A DNA stretch of 64,000 nucleotides, from contig NZ_WUEH01000004.1 of assembly GCF_010468615.1 (NCBI RefSeq), forward strand, positions 62,001 to 126,000, written 5' to 3'. The translations under genes and the position numbers were made by a program. Positions 17,844 to 27,043 of the stretch are shown here, in pieces (position 1 is the first letter of the stretch; the number at the start of each line of letters is the position of its first letter). The notes below the pieces were generated by a model. The model did not search any database and had not been told where the DNA came from. It was given only the letters and a program-made list of their open reading frames with translations. This stretch comes from Pseudodesulfovibrio sp. JC047 (GTDB lineage: Bacteria; Desulfobacterota; Desulfovibrionia; Desulfovibrionales; Desulfovibrionaceae).

Positions 17844-19163
17844 ATGAGTACCATAGCTGACAGAATAGTACCTGATGTCGGCCTTGAAGCCGGTATCGCC
17901 GGGTTGACCACCGAAAGAATTCAGGAAGTGGTCAACCAAACGCTTAAAGGCGAAACCGGAGCAAAGCTGAAAGCATACAAAGAGACATGTATGCGGTGCG
18001 GTCTCTGTTCACAGGGATGTCACTTCTACATGTCACATGACCAGGATCCGAGCTACTCCCCAGTGAGTAAAGCAACGGAGACCATGTATGAATTGATCGA
18101 CAAAAAAGGCAAAGTCACGCCTGAGCGCATCTATCAGATGGCCCAGATCGCCTTCACCGAATGCAACCTGTGCAAACGGTGTGCGCACTACTGTCCAGTA
18201 GGCATCGACATTGCGTATATAATGACCATGGTCCGCCGCATCTGCTACCTGCTGGACGTTGTTCCGCAGTACATTCGCGACACGGCCCATTCCCACTCCT
18301 CCACCATGAACCAAATGTGGATCAAGGATGACGAGTGGATTGATTCCCTGCAATGGCAGGAAGACGAAGCCCGTGACGAGTTCCCTGACCTGCGCATCCC
18401 TCTCGATAAGGAAGGCGCAGACGTCTATTACTCGGTCATCGGCCCCGAACCCAAGTTCCGGACCCAGCTCATCTACCAGGCTGCCGCCATCATGAACGCG
18501 GCCGGTATTGACTGGACCATGCCGTCCCATCCCGGTTGGGATAACTCGGACATGTGCATGTACGTCGGCGACTTTGAAAACATGGGCCGTATCAAACGCG
18601 CTCACTACGAGTCCGCTCAGAAATTGCGCGTCAAACGCATTGTCATGGGCGAATGTGGTCATGCCTTCCGGTCGATTTACGACATGGGCAACCGCTGGCT
18701 CGGATACAAGGAAATGCCGGTTCCCGTCATCCATGCGATCGAATTCTACTGGGATTTGATTCAGGAAGGGAAAATCAAGATCACCCATAAATACGAAAAG
18801 CCTGTCACCATTCAGGACCCGTGCAACGTCATTCGTGGCCGTGGTCTGATGGACAAGCTGAGAGATGTGGTCCACTTCCTCTGTGAAGAAGTCGTGGAAA
18901 TGACTCCCAACCGTGAGCACAACTATTGTTGCTGCGCCGGTGGTGGTGTCATCAACTGCGGGCCGCCGTTCAAGAACACCCGCATGGAAGGCAACCGTGT
19001 GAAAGCTGACCAGCTCAGAAACACCGGCGTCAAGGATATTGTCATCCCATGCCACAACTGCCACGGCGGTATTGAAGACATCATCGGCTATTATGATCTC
19101 GGAATGCACGGAAAGTTCATTGGCGATATCATATACGAACTGATGGAAAAACCGGAACTCTAA
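17844..19163 (+). CDS. tmcB: TmcB, HdrD/DsrK-like iron-sulfur subunit
   Basis: Cytoplasmic electron-transfer subunit of 439 residues. Two ferredoxin-type [4Fe-4S] motifs lie in the N-terminal third (CMRCGLCSQGC and CNLCKRCAHYCPVG). The C-terminal half carries the CCG-domain cysteines (CCCAGGGVINCG and CHNCHGG) that in HdrD/DsrK bind the special catalytic [4Fe-4S] cluster. RBS GAGGTT precedes ATG 17844. By family knowledge it takes electrons from TmcC/TmcA to an unidentified cytoplasmic acceptor, or the reverse. Confidence 0.93.
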   Translation: MSTIADRIVPDVGLEAGIAGLTTERIQEVVNQTLKGETGAKLKAYKETCMRCGLCSQGCHFYMSHDQDPSYSPVSKATETMYELIDKKGKVTPERIYQMAQIAFTECNLCKRCAHYCPVGIDIAYIMTMVRRICYLLDVVPQYIRDTAHSHSSTMNQMWIKDDEWIDSLQWQEDEARDEFPDLRIPLDKEGADVYYSVIGPEPKFRTQLIYQAAAIMNAAGIDWTMPSHPGWDNSDMCMYVGDFENMGRIKRAHYESAQKLRVKRIVMGECGHAFRSIYDMGNRWLGYKEMPVPVIHAIEFYWDLIQEGKIKITHKYEKPVTIQDPCNVIRGRGLMDKLRDVVHFLCEEVVEMTPNREHNYCCCAGGGVINCGPPFKNTRMEGNRVKADQLRNTGVKDIVIPCHNCHGGIEDIIGYYDLGMHGKFIGDIIYELMEKPEL

Positions 19164-19173
19164 GGAGGACGCC

Positions 19174-19575
19174 ATGCACAAGAAAAATACCATGAAGCTT
19201 GCGGCCTCCATGCTGACCATCATCGCGTTGGTCATCGCATACATGGCTCCGGCCGCTTTTGCGCAAGACGACATGACACTGATTCCCGTGGATGCATTCG
19301 CCAAGCTCGAACGTCCTCAGGTTCCCTTTGTCCATGACGCTCACAATGAAAAGGCTGAGTTGGATGATTGTATTGTCTGTCACCACGGCATGACCGATGA
19401 TGGCAAACAGGACATGGAAAATTCCAGCGAAGGCGATAGCTGTGCATCATGCCACGACGTAGAACGCTCTGACGGCGGAACCCCGCTCATGCGCGCCTAC
19501 CACAAGCAGTGCATTGACTGCCACGAACAGGCAGCCAAAGGCCCTGTGGCCTGTGGAGAATGCCACCCCAAATAG
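19174..19575 (+). CDS. tmcA: TmcA, acidic type II tetraheme cytochrome c3
   Basis: Periplasmic cytochrome of 133 residues with a signal peptide ending ...APAAFA. Four CxxCH heme motifs are present: CIVCH, CASCH, CIDCH and CGECH, the last three residues from the C-terminus. The mature protein is rich in Asp/Glu, as expected of type II c3, which accepts electrons from type I cytochrome c3/hydrogenase and passes them to the Tmc membrane part. Strong RBS AAGGAGG. Last gene of the operon, followed by a strong terminator. Confidence 0.94.
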   Translation: MHKKNTMKLAASMLTIIALVIAYMAPAAFAQDDMTLIPVDAFAKLERPQVPFVHDAHNEKAELDDCIVCHHGMTDDGKQDMENSSEGDSCASCHDVERSDGGTPLMRAYHKQCIDCHEQAAKGPVACGECHPK

Positions 19576-19596
19576 CCCTCAGCTCAACAAAATATG

Positions 19597-19634
19597 AAAG
19601 CCCCCGGAAGCCATTGTTTCCGGGGGCTTTTATA
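19597..19634. terminator. strong terminator after tmcA
   Basis: A 13-bp perfect stem (AAAGCCCCCGGAA / TTCCGGGGGCTTT) with an 8-nt loop and T-rich tail, 21 bp after the tmcA stop. The A-rich 5' flank could also stop transcripts of the convergent PEP-synthase-like gene. Confidence 0.95.
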
Positions 19635-19684
19635 TAAAGGTTCCAAATGTGGGCAGATCGCAGGTCTCTCGATTGAGGGCCACT

Positions 19685-22258
19685 CTATTCAAACAGGGCG
19701 AAATCCTTCAAAAAACGTTCCCTTCGCCGCTCCACCTCGGCCTTGTTGGTCATAATCATATCCAACTGCCGCGTATGAGTAATCAGATAGCCGAGAATCT
19801 TCAATCGACGCCCCATGGCCTCCCGACCAAGGCCTTCGACCCGGGCGAACATGTTGTCCTGACGCACCCGAACCCGAAATTCGAATTCCTCCAGCAGATC
19901 ACCGACAAACCGAGCGCGAAGGATACGCCGCTCAACATTGGCGGCCCCTCCCTTGAACTGGAAACTGGCATAATTCTCACTAGTTCGGTCAGACACCAAA
20001 GATTCCACCCCACAGAAATGGAACCCGAATCGTGACTGCAATGAACAATAATTCTTCGAAATCATGAAATAGTTGCGCTGCGTGTAGCGTGTTCCCGAAG
20101 CCGGATTCAAGTCCGGGTTCATGGTCGCCTCAAACATCACGGACATCAGCCCCTTGGTATGCACCGGCGGCGGGCCTTCCCATTGCACAGCCTGCATCCC
20201 TTCCCACAAAGCGTGCATGGGATAGGAATCCACATGTTTCAACAAAATGCACTGATCTGCCCGGGACTCGCCTTCCGGCAGGAAGCCGTCATCCAGATTC
20301 AACACCCAAAACTGTTTCGGCACATCACAGATAAGCTGACGGCTGGCGGCTTCGATAAAATCATTATCCGTGCCAAATTCAAACATTCCAGCCACACCTT
20401 TTTCATGGCAATACCGCATGATATCATGCAGCGTTTTGCAATTTTTCGGCGCAAATTCCGGAGATTCAGGATCGGTCAAATTCAGCCGGACAATATGCCG
20501 TGCGGCCTTTCGCAAAGCCGCCTGCACAGGACTTCCCCGCATGATCCGCTCTCTGGGTTTTTCAACAAGCAAAGCTTCCACCGCCCCGTCATACACTGCG
20601 TGCCCGTCGGCATCCACCGTGAGAATCCGACCATTCTCGAATTGACCGACCACCCCTTTCACCCCAAACAGGGCAGGAACACCAAACTCACGGGCCACGT
20701 TGGCCAGATGACCAGCCATGCCACCCTGCTCGGTAATGAGCGCACTGCACCGGTCGAGTAACGCGGCCCGGCTCGGTAGAGCGTGTTTCAAAATCAACAC
20801 CCCACCATCAGGAAAGGTTAAGGCATCCACATCCTTGCGTACCGAATACGCCGGTCCTACCCCAACCCCCGGACTGGCGACCCGTCCACCAGACACCACC
20901 GGAACAGGCAGGTCCGCAGCCGCCGGATGTGCGACTTTGGCCGACTCGATCTGCATCAATGGCCGACATTGCAACAGATGAAACACTCCGTCCGATGTCA
21001 TGGCCCATTCGATATCCTGTGGCGTGCCGAACTGGGTTTCGATACGCACCGCTTCCCGGGCAACAATGGAGGCCTGTTCATCTGTCAAGGACGGCTCAGA
21101 CCGCAACTCATCCAGCAAAGTCTCCCGGCACACCCCTTCTGCGGGGCTGCACACAAACATATCCGGCTTTTCGGCAATAATTCGTTCATTCACCGTCAGG
21201 GAATCCCGATTCACCAAAAAGACATCGGTCTCGGCAGTTCCATCCACCACAGGCTTGGGCAATCCCCAGACGGAATGGACCGACACCGCCTCGTCCCTGA
21301 CATTGACCGGATTTCGCGAATACGCCACACCGCCGGACATGGCATCGACCATGGTCATGCAACCGACACTCATGGCCACATCCTCGTCACGAATGCCCCG
21401 GTTCATCCGATAGGCCATGGCCTGCCGAGAAAATTTGGAGGCCACGACTTCCTTGTAGGAATCCAGCAACGAAGCCCGATCCACGTTTAAAACAGACCGG
21501 TATTGTCCGGCATAGGACGACCCCTCCGCGTCTTCACCCAAAGCACTGGACCGCACTGCCAGATCAGGCGGTGTCTCAAATTGTTCGCTCAACGTGTCAT
21601 AAGCGGTTAAAATGGCCTCTGCCAAATCATCGGGAATGGAGGTATCCATGACTAATTGCATGATTTCCGAAGACATCCGAAACAGGGCTTCCCGGTCATT
21701 GCTATCCGTGGCCTGAATTCGACGAGCCACCTCTGGCCGCAAATCTCCGGCATCCACAAAACGGTGATATGCAGCCACGGTAATGACAAACCCGGCAGGG
21801 ATATTCAACCCAAGACTGATCCCGGCCTCGCCGAGCATCGCCATCTTTGGGCCGCACAAATCGGCATGGTCCCGCCCGACCTGAGACAGGTCAAGGACCA
21901 GATCGCCACTGACAATATGCTCTTCCGGTGCGAGCGCGGCCATGATGCGATCATTGATGGATTCCATGGCAGCGACAAGAGCATCATGGTCTTTGGGGTC
22001 AAGTTCGCCGAGATGGCGGACCATCTGAAAGATGGATGTAGAGAGCCGGGTACACAAGGTATTGACGTATTGCATCCCGTAAGGAGTGAACCCGCGCAGG
22101 GACTCCTCCAATTCACCGATCAATTCATGGGCACGGGTATTTGCCTGAATCAAAAGCCGAAAATGATCGTACCGGGCCGCAAAGACTCGACGAATCTCCG
22201 CCAGTTCTTCGGGGGTCTTCTTTCGCGCTCTCCACGGCAGCCAATCAAAAATACCCAT
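19685..22258 (-). CDS. PEP synthase-like protein with swivelling His domain and divergent C-terminus
   Basis: An 857-residue protein. Residues about 135-430 match the ATP-binding N-terminal domain of PEP synthase/PPDK (GLNIPAGFVITVAAY; AVRSSALGEDAEGSSYAGQ). About residues 440-545 form the swivelling phosphohistidine domain (ITEQGGMAGHLANVAREFGV with the His). The last 280 residues do not show the usual PEP/pyruvate TIM-barrel motifs (no GTNDL or CGE) and are unfamiliar. ATG 22258 has GGAGG upstream. It closes a minus-strand cluster with three receivers and a kinase, convergent with tmc. A plain gluconeogenic PEP synthase is unlikely given the missing barrel motifs; a signalling phosphotransfer role is inference. 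Confidence 0.8.
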   Translation of the reverse strand: MGIFDWLPWRARKKTPEELAEIRRVFAARYDHFRLLIQANTRAHELIGELEESLRGFTPYGMQYVNTLCTRLSTSIFQMVRHLGELDPKDHDALVAAMESINDRIMAALAPEEHIVSGDLVLDLSQVGRDHADLCGPKMAMLGEAGISLGLNIPAGFVITVAAYHRFVDAGDLRPEVARRIQATDSNDREALFRMSSEIMQLVMDTSIPDDLAEAILTAYDTLSEQFETPPDLAVRSSALGEDAEGSSYAGQYRSVLNVDRASLLDSYKEVVASKFSRQAMAYRMNRGIRDEDVAMSVGCMTMVDAMSGGVAYSRNPVNVRDEAVSVHSVWGLPKPVVDGTAETDVFLVNRDSLTVNERIIAEKPDMFVCSPAEGVCRETLLDELRSEPSLTDEQASIVAREAVRIETQFGTPQDIEWAMTSDGVFHLLQCRPLMQIESAKVAHPAAADLPVPVVSGGRVASPGVGVGPAYSVRKDVDALTFPDGGVLILKHALPSRAALLDRCSALITEQGGMAGHLANVAREFGVPALFGVKGVVGQFENGRILTVDADGHAVYDGAVEALLVEKPRERIMRGSPVQAALRKAARHIVRLNLTDPESPEFAPKNCKTLHDIMRYCHEKGVAGMFEFGTDNDFIEAASRQLICDVPKQFWVLNLDDGFLPEGESRADQCILLKHVDSYPMHALWEGMQAVQWEGPPPVHTKGLMSVMFEATMNPDLNPASGTRYTQRNYFMISKNYCSLQSRFGFHFCGVESLVSDRTSENYASFQFKGGAANVERRILRARFVGDLLEEFEFRVRVRQDNMFARVEGLGREAMGRRLKILGYLITHTRQLDMIMTNKAEVERRRERFLKDFALFE

Positions 22259-22312
22259 GAAGCCTCCATCGGCACGCAAAACAGGTCACAGGGGGAACAG
22301 TCATCATCCCCT

Positions 22313-22723
22313 CTACTGGCTGTGTTCCTTGGCCGTGATTTTTTCTTGGTGATGTCGCCTTCGAACGGACGCGTCTTCCAACTTGTACAACAATTCCTCG
22401 AATTCAACGGGCTTCATCAAATAATCGAACGCGCCCAACTCCATCCCGTTGATGGCAATATCCATGCTGGCATGGCCTGTCAGCATGACCACCTCGATCA
22501 ACGGATTCACCAGTTTGATCTTGTGCAGAACGGTCAATCCATCCATTCCGGGCATCTTGACATCCAACAACACCACATCCGGATCAAATGATTCAAGAAC
22601 GTCGAGTGCATTTTCTCCCGAATCAGCCTCTTTGACCGTCATTCCCCGCCGATCAAGCCGTTTTCCCAATGTCTTTCGGAATCCCGCTTCATCATCGACA
22701 AGAAGCACCTTGATACCTGCCAT
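22313..22723 (-). CDS. stand-alone receiver protein (first from the PEP-synthase-like gene)
   Basis: A 136-residue single receiver: VDDE acidic pocket, phospho-acceptor in LLDVKMPGMDG, signalling Thr in MLTGHAS and Lys in LMKPVEF. A short basic, helical tail of about 20 residues follows, with no DNA-binding or enzymatic output. RBS GGAGAG. Together with the two neighbouring receivers it probably shuttles phosphate or binds a partner, in the manner of CheY/DivK. Confidence 0.9.
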   Translation of the reverse strand: MAGIKVLLVDDEAGFRKTLGKRLDRRGMTVKEADSGENALDVLESFDPDVVLLDVKMPGMDGLTVLHKIKLVNPLIEVVMLTGHASMDIAINGMELGAFDYLMKPVEFEELLYKLEDASVRRRHHQEKITAKEHSQ

Positions 22724-22746
22724 ACTGTCTCTCCATCAGTTGCCAG

Positions 22747-23121
22747 TCACGCCTGTTCAAAGGCCTGCCGTATCTTTATCAACAACTCATCCAGGTCGCA
22801 CGGCTTGAGCATGTAGTCGAATGCGCCGGAAGCCACGCCTTCACGCGCCGCCTGTTCGCTTCCGTGCCCTGTCAGCATGATCACCGGCAGTTCCGGCACC
22901 ATCTTCTTGAATATCTGGAGGACCTCGATACCATCCATGTCCTCCAGCTTCAAATCAAGGACCGCCACGTCAAAATCAGTGCCCCGCAATGTCTGTATAC
23001 CAGCGGCTCCGCTGCTCGCAACAGTCACATCAAGTCCTCGCTTTCCCAGTCGTTTTTGCAAAACTTCCAGAAAACCGACTTCATCATCCACCAAAAGCAG
23101 ACGAATGGGCGCATCGTTCAT
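22747..23121 (-). CDS. stand-alone receiver protein (middle)
   Basis: A 124-residue single receiver with all signature residues: VDDE, VLDLKLEDMDG, MLTGHGS and MLKPCDL. It is about half identical by eye to the third receiver, which suggests duplication. RBS GGAGGGGA precedes the ATG; the spacing to the neighbouring genes (23 and 12 bp) indicates one operon. The phospho-acceptor loop has LKLEDMDG instead of the usual MPGMDG. Confidence 0.9.
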   Translation of the reverse strand: MNDAPIRLLLVDDEVGFLEVLQKRLGKRGLDVTVASSGAAGIQTLRGTDFDVAVLDLKLEDMDGIEVLQIFKKMVPELPVIMLTGHGSEQAAREGVASGAFDYMLKPCDLDELLIKIRQAFEQA

Positions 23122-23133
23122 CAGACTCCCCTC

Positions 23134-23565
23134 CTAATCGCCTCGTCTCAACACGATATGTCTGGCACGGGCCTCAAGAATCTTGGTTTCCTGTGCCTGT
23201 TTCTTTTCATACGCCTCATCAACCTTGGTCAAAAGATCATTCAAATCACACGGCTTCATCAGATAATCGAACGCACCGGATTTCATGCCTTCAATGGCGG
23301 ACTCCACCGTGGCATGACCTGTCAGCATGACGACTTCCACCAACGGATATGAAGTCTTGACCACCTTCAACGCTTCCGTGCCATCCATGCCAGGCATCTT
23401 GACATCCATGACCACGACATCAATGGAATGGTCCTTTTCCAGAATATCAAGGCCTTCCTGGGCACTGTACGTGGTTGTCACTGTCAGGCCTCGATTCTCC
23501 AATCGCTTGGCCATGGTGTCAACAAAACCGTGTTCATCGTCAACGAGCAGAATATTCGCAGGCAT
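23134..23565 (-). CDS. stand-alone receiver protein (third, next to the kinase)
   Basis: A 143-residue receiver with VDDE, VMDVKMPGMDG, MLTGHAT and LMKPCDL, ending in a charged helical tail (KKQAQETKILEAR). The true start is ATG 23565 with GGAGGAG upstream; a longer open frame to 23802 overlaps the kinase gene and is spurious. Being nearest to the kinase stop (29 bp), it may be the primary phosphoacceptor, though all three are intact. Confidence 0.9.
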   Translation of the reverse strand: MPANILLVDDEHGFVDTMAKRLENRGLTVTTTYSAQEGLDILEKDHSIDVVVMDVKMPGMDGTEALKVVKTSYPLVEVVMLTGHATVESAIEGMKSGAFDYLMKPCDLNDLLTKVDEAYEKKQAQETKILEARARHIVLRRGD

Positions 23566-23593
23566 TGGTCTCCTCCCGATTTCCGGGCCCCCA

Positions 23594-25327
23594 TTACGGG
23601 GTACCCTGTTCATTCGTGGCATAATCACACGCACTGCCATCCTCACCGTCAGATATTGGCAATCGGATGATAAACTTCGTTCCCTGGTCAACCGCAGAAT
23701 CCACGGCAATGGAACCGTCCATCTTGTTGATGATGCCATAGATGATGGACAGCCCAAGTCCGGTCCCCTTGCCCACAGGCTTCGTGGTAAAAAACGGATC
23801 AAAAATACGCGACAAATTGGCCTGGGGAATACCGCACCCCGTATCGGCGATGGAGACCACCACGAAGGCGTCCTCTACACGGGTCATGATGTCGAGATTG
23901 CCACCGCCCGGGTCCATGGCGTCAATGGCATTGTTGACCAGATTGAGCAGCACCTGCTGCATCTCCGAAGGACTCGCTTCCACCGGAGGGATACTGTCTC
24001 CCAGGCTCGTTTCGATCACCACGTTGGCATATTTGGCCCGTTGCTCGGAAAGCTGGACGATTTCGAGCACCAATTCATTGAGACAGACAGATATCACGGT
24101 CGGATCGATTTTCCGGGCAAAACTGAGCAATTTGTGGGTGATCTCCTTGCACCGACTTCCCTGCGTCCGAATCTGATTCAATGCGCGCTGTACCTCGCGT
24201 TCATTATCGTCCTCGCCCAGTCCTTCTTCCAACAAATCCTGAATCCACCCGGCCTCTTCTACCATAATGGCCACGGGATTATTGATCTCATGGGCGATTC
24301 CCGCAGCCAATTCGCCCACCGAAGCGAGCTTGCCAGCCTCAATGACCTGTTCATTCATGATATCCTTGGCCTGATCCGCCCGAGCGACCTTGCGCGCCAT
24401 GCGTTTACTCATCAGATACGCCATGAGCGCAATGGAAATACCACCGAGCAACAACACGACAATGGCAAGATTTCGGGATCGATTCAAATCGGAAAAGGCG
24501 TCTGCGACATCCTGTTGATACACCATGATCCAGTCCCCGCCCTTGATCGGACTGGTCACGAAAATAGTCTCACGCCCGGTGGCGGGATTGGTTTCCAGCG
24601 ACATCGCCGCACGCCCCCGGACCATCTCCGAACGGTCAGTCATGGAACGAGCCATAACACGCAAGAATGGTACCTCGTCGGTCATATCACGACGAGGTGT
24701 TGTTTGAAATTCCGCGTGTCTGTTAATGATATAGGCCAGCCCGGTTTCACCGATACGGATATCCTCGACCAGCTTATTGAAGGCGATGAAATCAAGCGTG
24801 GTACGCAAAACCCACTCCTCCCCGTCTTCATCCAGCCGGAGGGCAATGGTAAAATGCGGCACGCCGCGCAGTCCCAACCCGACATCACTCACGTGAACCT
24901 TGCGAGTCCTGGCGGCCTTGAACCATTCCGCTTCAGAATAGTCCACACCCTGAAGCTTATATGGTCCGGCATAGGCGACCTGAATACCGTCGCTATTAAC
25001 CATGCCCAAATCCACAAAGTCACTCCCGTGCCCCCGAACCAACGCATCATGCAAATCCTGAAGACTGGCAGGATCATGCAGCTTGCCCAGTTCGATGATT
25101 TCGGCCAGGACCTGAATCTCGGCGACTTTCTCTTCAAGGTAGGAATCAATGGATTGGTCATGCTTGAGTACCAATTCGCGCAGATGAGCTTCGACTTTCT
25201 CTTCATACGCAACGCTATATTGATACCCAGCGATAAGCACGATGCACAAAAGGGGAGCAAAAGAAACGAGTATGATGGTGAACATCATGCTCTTGGCCAA
25301 CCCATGGTAATAATGCGTATCAGACAT
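23594..25327 (-). CDS. membrane sensor histidine kinase with dCache-like periplasmic domain
   Basis: A 577-residue kinase. Membrane segments lie near residues 14-34 and 283-303; the roughly 245-residue periplasmic part between them has the length and pattern of a double-Cache ligand sensor. The cytoplasmic part has a short linker, HisKA with LAAGIAHEINNPVA and HATPase motifs LNLVNNAIDAM, ADTGCGIP and GTGLGLSI. RBS GGAGCGAGA precedes ATG 25327. First gene of the cluster, and the only kinase next to three receivers and the PEP-synthase-like protein, so a branched relay is likely. Confidence 0.9.
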   Translation of the reverse strand: MSDTHYYHGLAKSMMFTIILVSFAPLLCIVLIAGYQYSVAYEEKVEAHLRELVLKHDQSIDSYLEEKVAEIQVLAEIIELGKLHDPASLQDLHDALVRGHGSDFVDLGMVNSDGIQVAYAGPYKLQGVDYSEAEWFKAARTRKVHVSDVGLGLRGVPHFTIALRLDEDGEEWVLRTTLDFIAFNKLVEDIRIGETGLAYIINRHAEFQTTPRRDMTDEVPFLRVMARSMTDRSEMVRGRAAMSLETNPATGRETIFVTSPIKGGDWIMVYQQDVADAFSDLNRSRNLAIVVLLLGGISIALMAYLMSKRMARKVARADQAKDIMNEQVIEAGKLASVGELAAGIAHEINNPVAIMVEEAGWIQDLLEEGLGEDDNEREVQRALNQIRTQGSRCKEITHKLLSFARKIDPTVISVCLNELVLEIVQLSEQRAKYANVVIETSLGDSIPPVEASPSEMQQVLLNLVNNAIDAMDPGGGNLDIMTRVEDAFVVVSIADTGCGIPQANLSRIFDPFFTTKPVGKGTGLGLSIIYGIINKMDGSIAVDSAVDQGTKFIIRLPISDGEDGSACDYATNEQGTP

Positions 25328-25672
25328 TCTCGCTCCAAATCATTGGGAAATGCCACTGGACTTACGCCGCTCGCGTCACGCCTTCAAAAAGGGCTTTCGC
25401 AAGAGGTTTTCGACTCATTGTCAATATAGTATCACTTTATTCCACAAATCAACAACCCTTACTCATTTCACACAAAATACGAATTCTCATACCCAAAAGA
25501 TGGCATTGCCATCCCTTGCAACAATCGACCAGACTCGATTCCGCACGCGCTCACATGCTTCGAATTCTCCATTTTCAACCACATGAAACGTAAATAACAG
25601 TTGATTATTTCGCTCTTCGGGATGAAAATGGATATGAACAATCCCATTCAGACACATCACACGGACGCTGCC
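25328..25672. other. intergenic region between divergent genes
   Basis: 345 bp between the sensor kinase (minus) and the lipoprotein (plus). It is AT-rich and must hold both promoters, but I could not pick one with confidence; short frames in it look spurious. Confidence 0.5.
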
Positions 25673-26893
25673 ATGAACAAGCTCTTGCCGATCACTCTTG
25701 CGACACTGGTCTTTCTCTTTGGCTGCGGCGGTGGAAGCCGTCCTCACCTCACTCATCCGCCCACACAGTTTTACTCCACCAAGACTCCCCAGGAATCCGG
25801 AAACCCAGAACATATGGGACCGCAGGAACTTCAAGCGGCTGTCATGGCCTATGCGGACACGACCAATACGCTGATGGGAGAAGCCTCGGAAATCATCAAC
25901 CGAATCGGCACACCGCAGGCCCGAATCACGGCCGCGCGCATGATGGTCTTCAATATGTCCAGTAACGTGGAAATCGCAGCCGGTCCATATCCGGGCGTGG
26001 CCCTACTGGATATGACCGTGGTCGCCACACTGCGCCGCATGGTCTGGGAAGACTTCTGGATACCCAAAATTTTTGGAGACGCAGGGCTTCCGGCACTCGC
26101 CATCATCAGAGAGGCAGAACAAGACATCTGGGACGTTGCCGCCAGAATCATGACACCGCAACAAATCGATGAACTCAAACGGGTCATCAGTGCCTGGCGC
26201 ACGAAGTATCCGAACAAAATCAGCGTCAACTACGTCCGTTTCGAAGATTTCGGAGAACTCGGGCTGAAACCGTCCATGCGCAAACTCATTGTGCCGGGCG
26301 GCCTGTTTGCCAGCGTTCAGGAGGCGACACTGGTTGCCCGGGATATGAAATTCGCGGTTGACCGTGCATTCTATCTCGTTTCCCGGATGCAACTTCTGGT
26401 GAACTTCCAGATCAAACTCGCGTATCTGGAAATGATCTTTCAACCAGAAACAAACGGTCTCATCACCACGACCGAAGATATTGTCAGCCTTTCGGATCAA
26501 TATCTGCATCTGGCCGAGGACTTTCCCGAAGACATGGGGAAAGAGATATCGAAACTTATCGACAAGCTTTTCCTCAATCTCGCCAAACAACGGGATGAAA
26601 CCCTGAACAAGGCCTTGGCCGGCATGTCGGATTGGCAAAAGGAAACAATCGAAGACATCGTGACATCGGTATCCGTTGAACGAGAAGCAGCCATCAATCA
26701 AACAATGGCTGCACTGGTTCAACAACAAAATATTTTGTTCGACCGAGTCGATGAAGTGGTCAATCAAAGCGAACGTGAAATCGAATCAATACTCAATCAC
26801 GCTTTCATGCTCGGCCTGTTGCTAATCGTCATTTTTTTCGTCTTGTTGACCCTATACCGAATTTTCGTCTTCGGACCGACCAAAAAGAAATAA
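25673..26893 (+). CDS. predicted lipoprotein with C-terminal membrane helix, unknown function
   Basis: Not recognised. The 406-residue product begins with a lipoprotein signal (MNKLLPITLATLVFLFGC, lipobox LFGC) followed by a Gly/Ser linker, so it should be acylated and exported. The central part is mostly alpha-helical (for example QELQAAVMAYADTTNTLMGEA), a long amphipathic region precedes a C-terminal hydrophobic segment (FMLGLLLIVIFFVLLTLYRI) and the chain ends with KKK. Lipid anchor and C-terminal helix would tether it at both ends, probably to the inner membrane. The start is uncertain: ATG 25673 lacks a strong RBS, but it alone puts the lipobox at the right distance. It precedes the DUF748 gene by 150 bp. 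Confidence 0.75.
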   Translation: MNKLLPITLATLVFLFGCGGGSRPHLTHPPTQFYSTKTPQESGNPEHMGPQELQAAVMAYADTTNTLMGEASEIINRIGTPQARITAARMMVFNMSSNVEIAAGPYPGVALLDMTVVATLRRMVWEDFWIPKIFGDAGLPALAIIREAEQDIWDVAARIMTPQQIDELKRVISAWRTKYPNKISVNYVRFEDFGELGLKPSMRKLIVPGGLFASVQEATLVARDMKFAVDRAFYLVSRMQLLVNFQIKLAYLEMIFQPETNGLITTTEDIVSLSDQYLHLAEDFPEDMGKEISKLIDKLFLNLAKQRDETLNKALAGMSDWQKETIEDIVTSVSVEREAAINQTMAALVQQQNILFDRVDEVVNQSEREIESILNHAFMLGLLLIVIFFVLLTLYRIFVFGPTKKK

Positions 26894-27043
26894 ACGATCA
26901 CCAAACGGATGTCTGTGTTCGAAAGCGTCCCTTCATGGCCCGTGAAAACAAGGGACAGCCCACTCGTAATACATGGATAAAAATCCTGGTTTGCGATATG
27001 GTCACACACACCTCGTCAACCATTTTCAGCAGGCAGGTCGAAC

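Noticed and set aside
19685-22258. ordinary gluconeogenic PEP synthase (ppsA)
   Set aside because: The ATP and phospho-His domains fit, but the PEP/pyruvate barrel motifs are missing and the gene sits in a signalling cluster.
21656-22591. 311-codon plus-strand frame over the PEP-synthase-like and receiver genes
   Set aside because: It crosses two well-supported minus-strand genes and has no RBS or domain.
23327-25429. 700-codon open frame antisense to the dCache sensor kinase
   Set aside because: It runs exactly opposite a kinase with intact motifs and RBS; the translated product has no recognisable domain and the His-rich composition typical of antisense frames in this codon usage.
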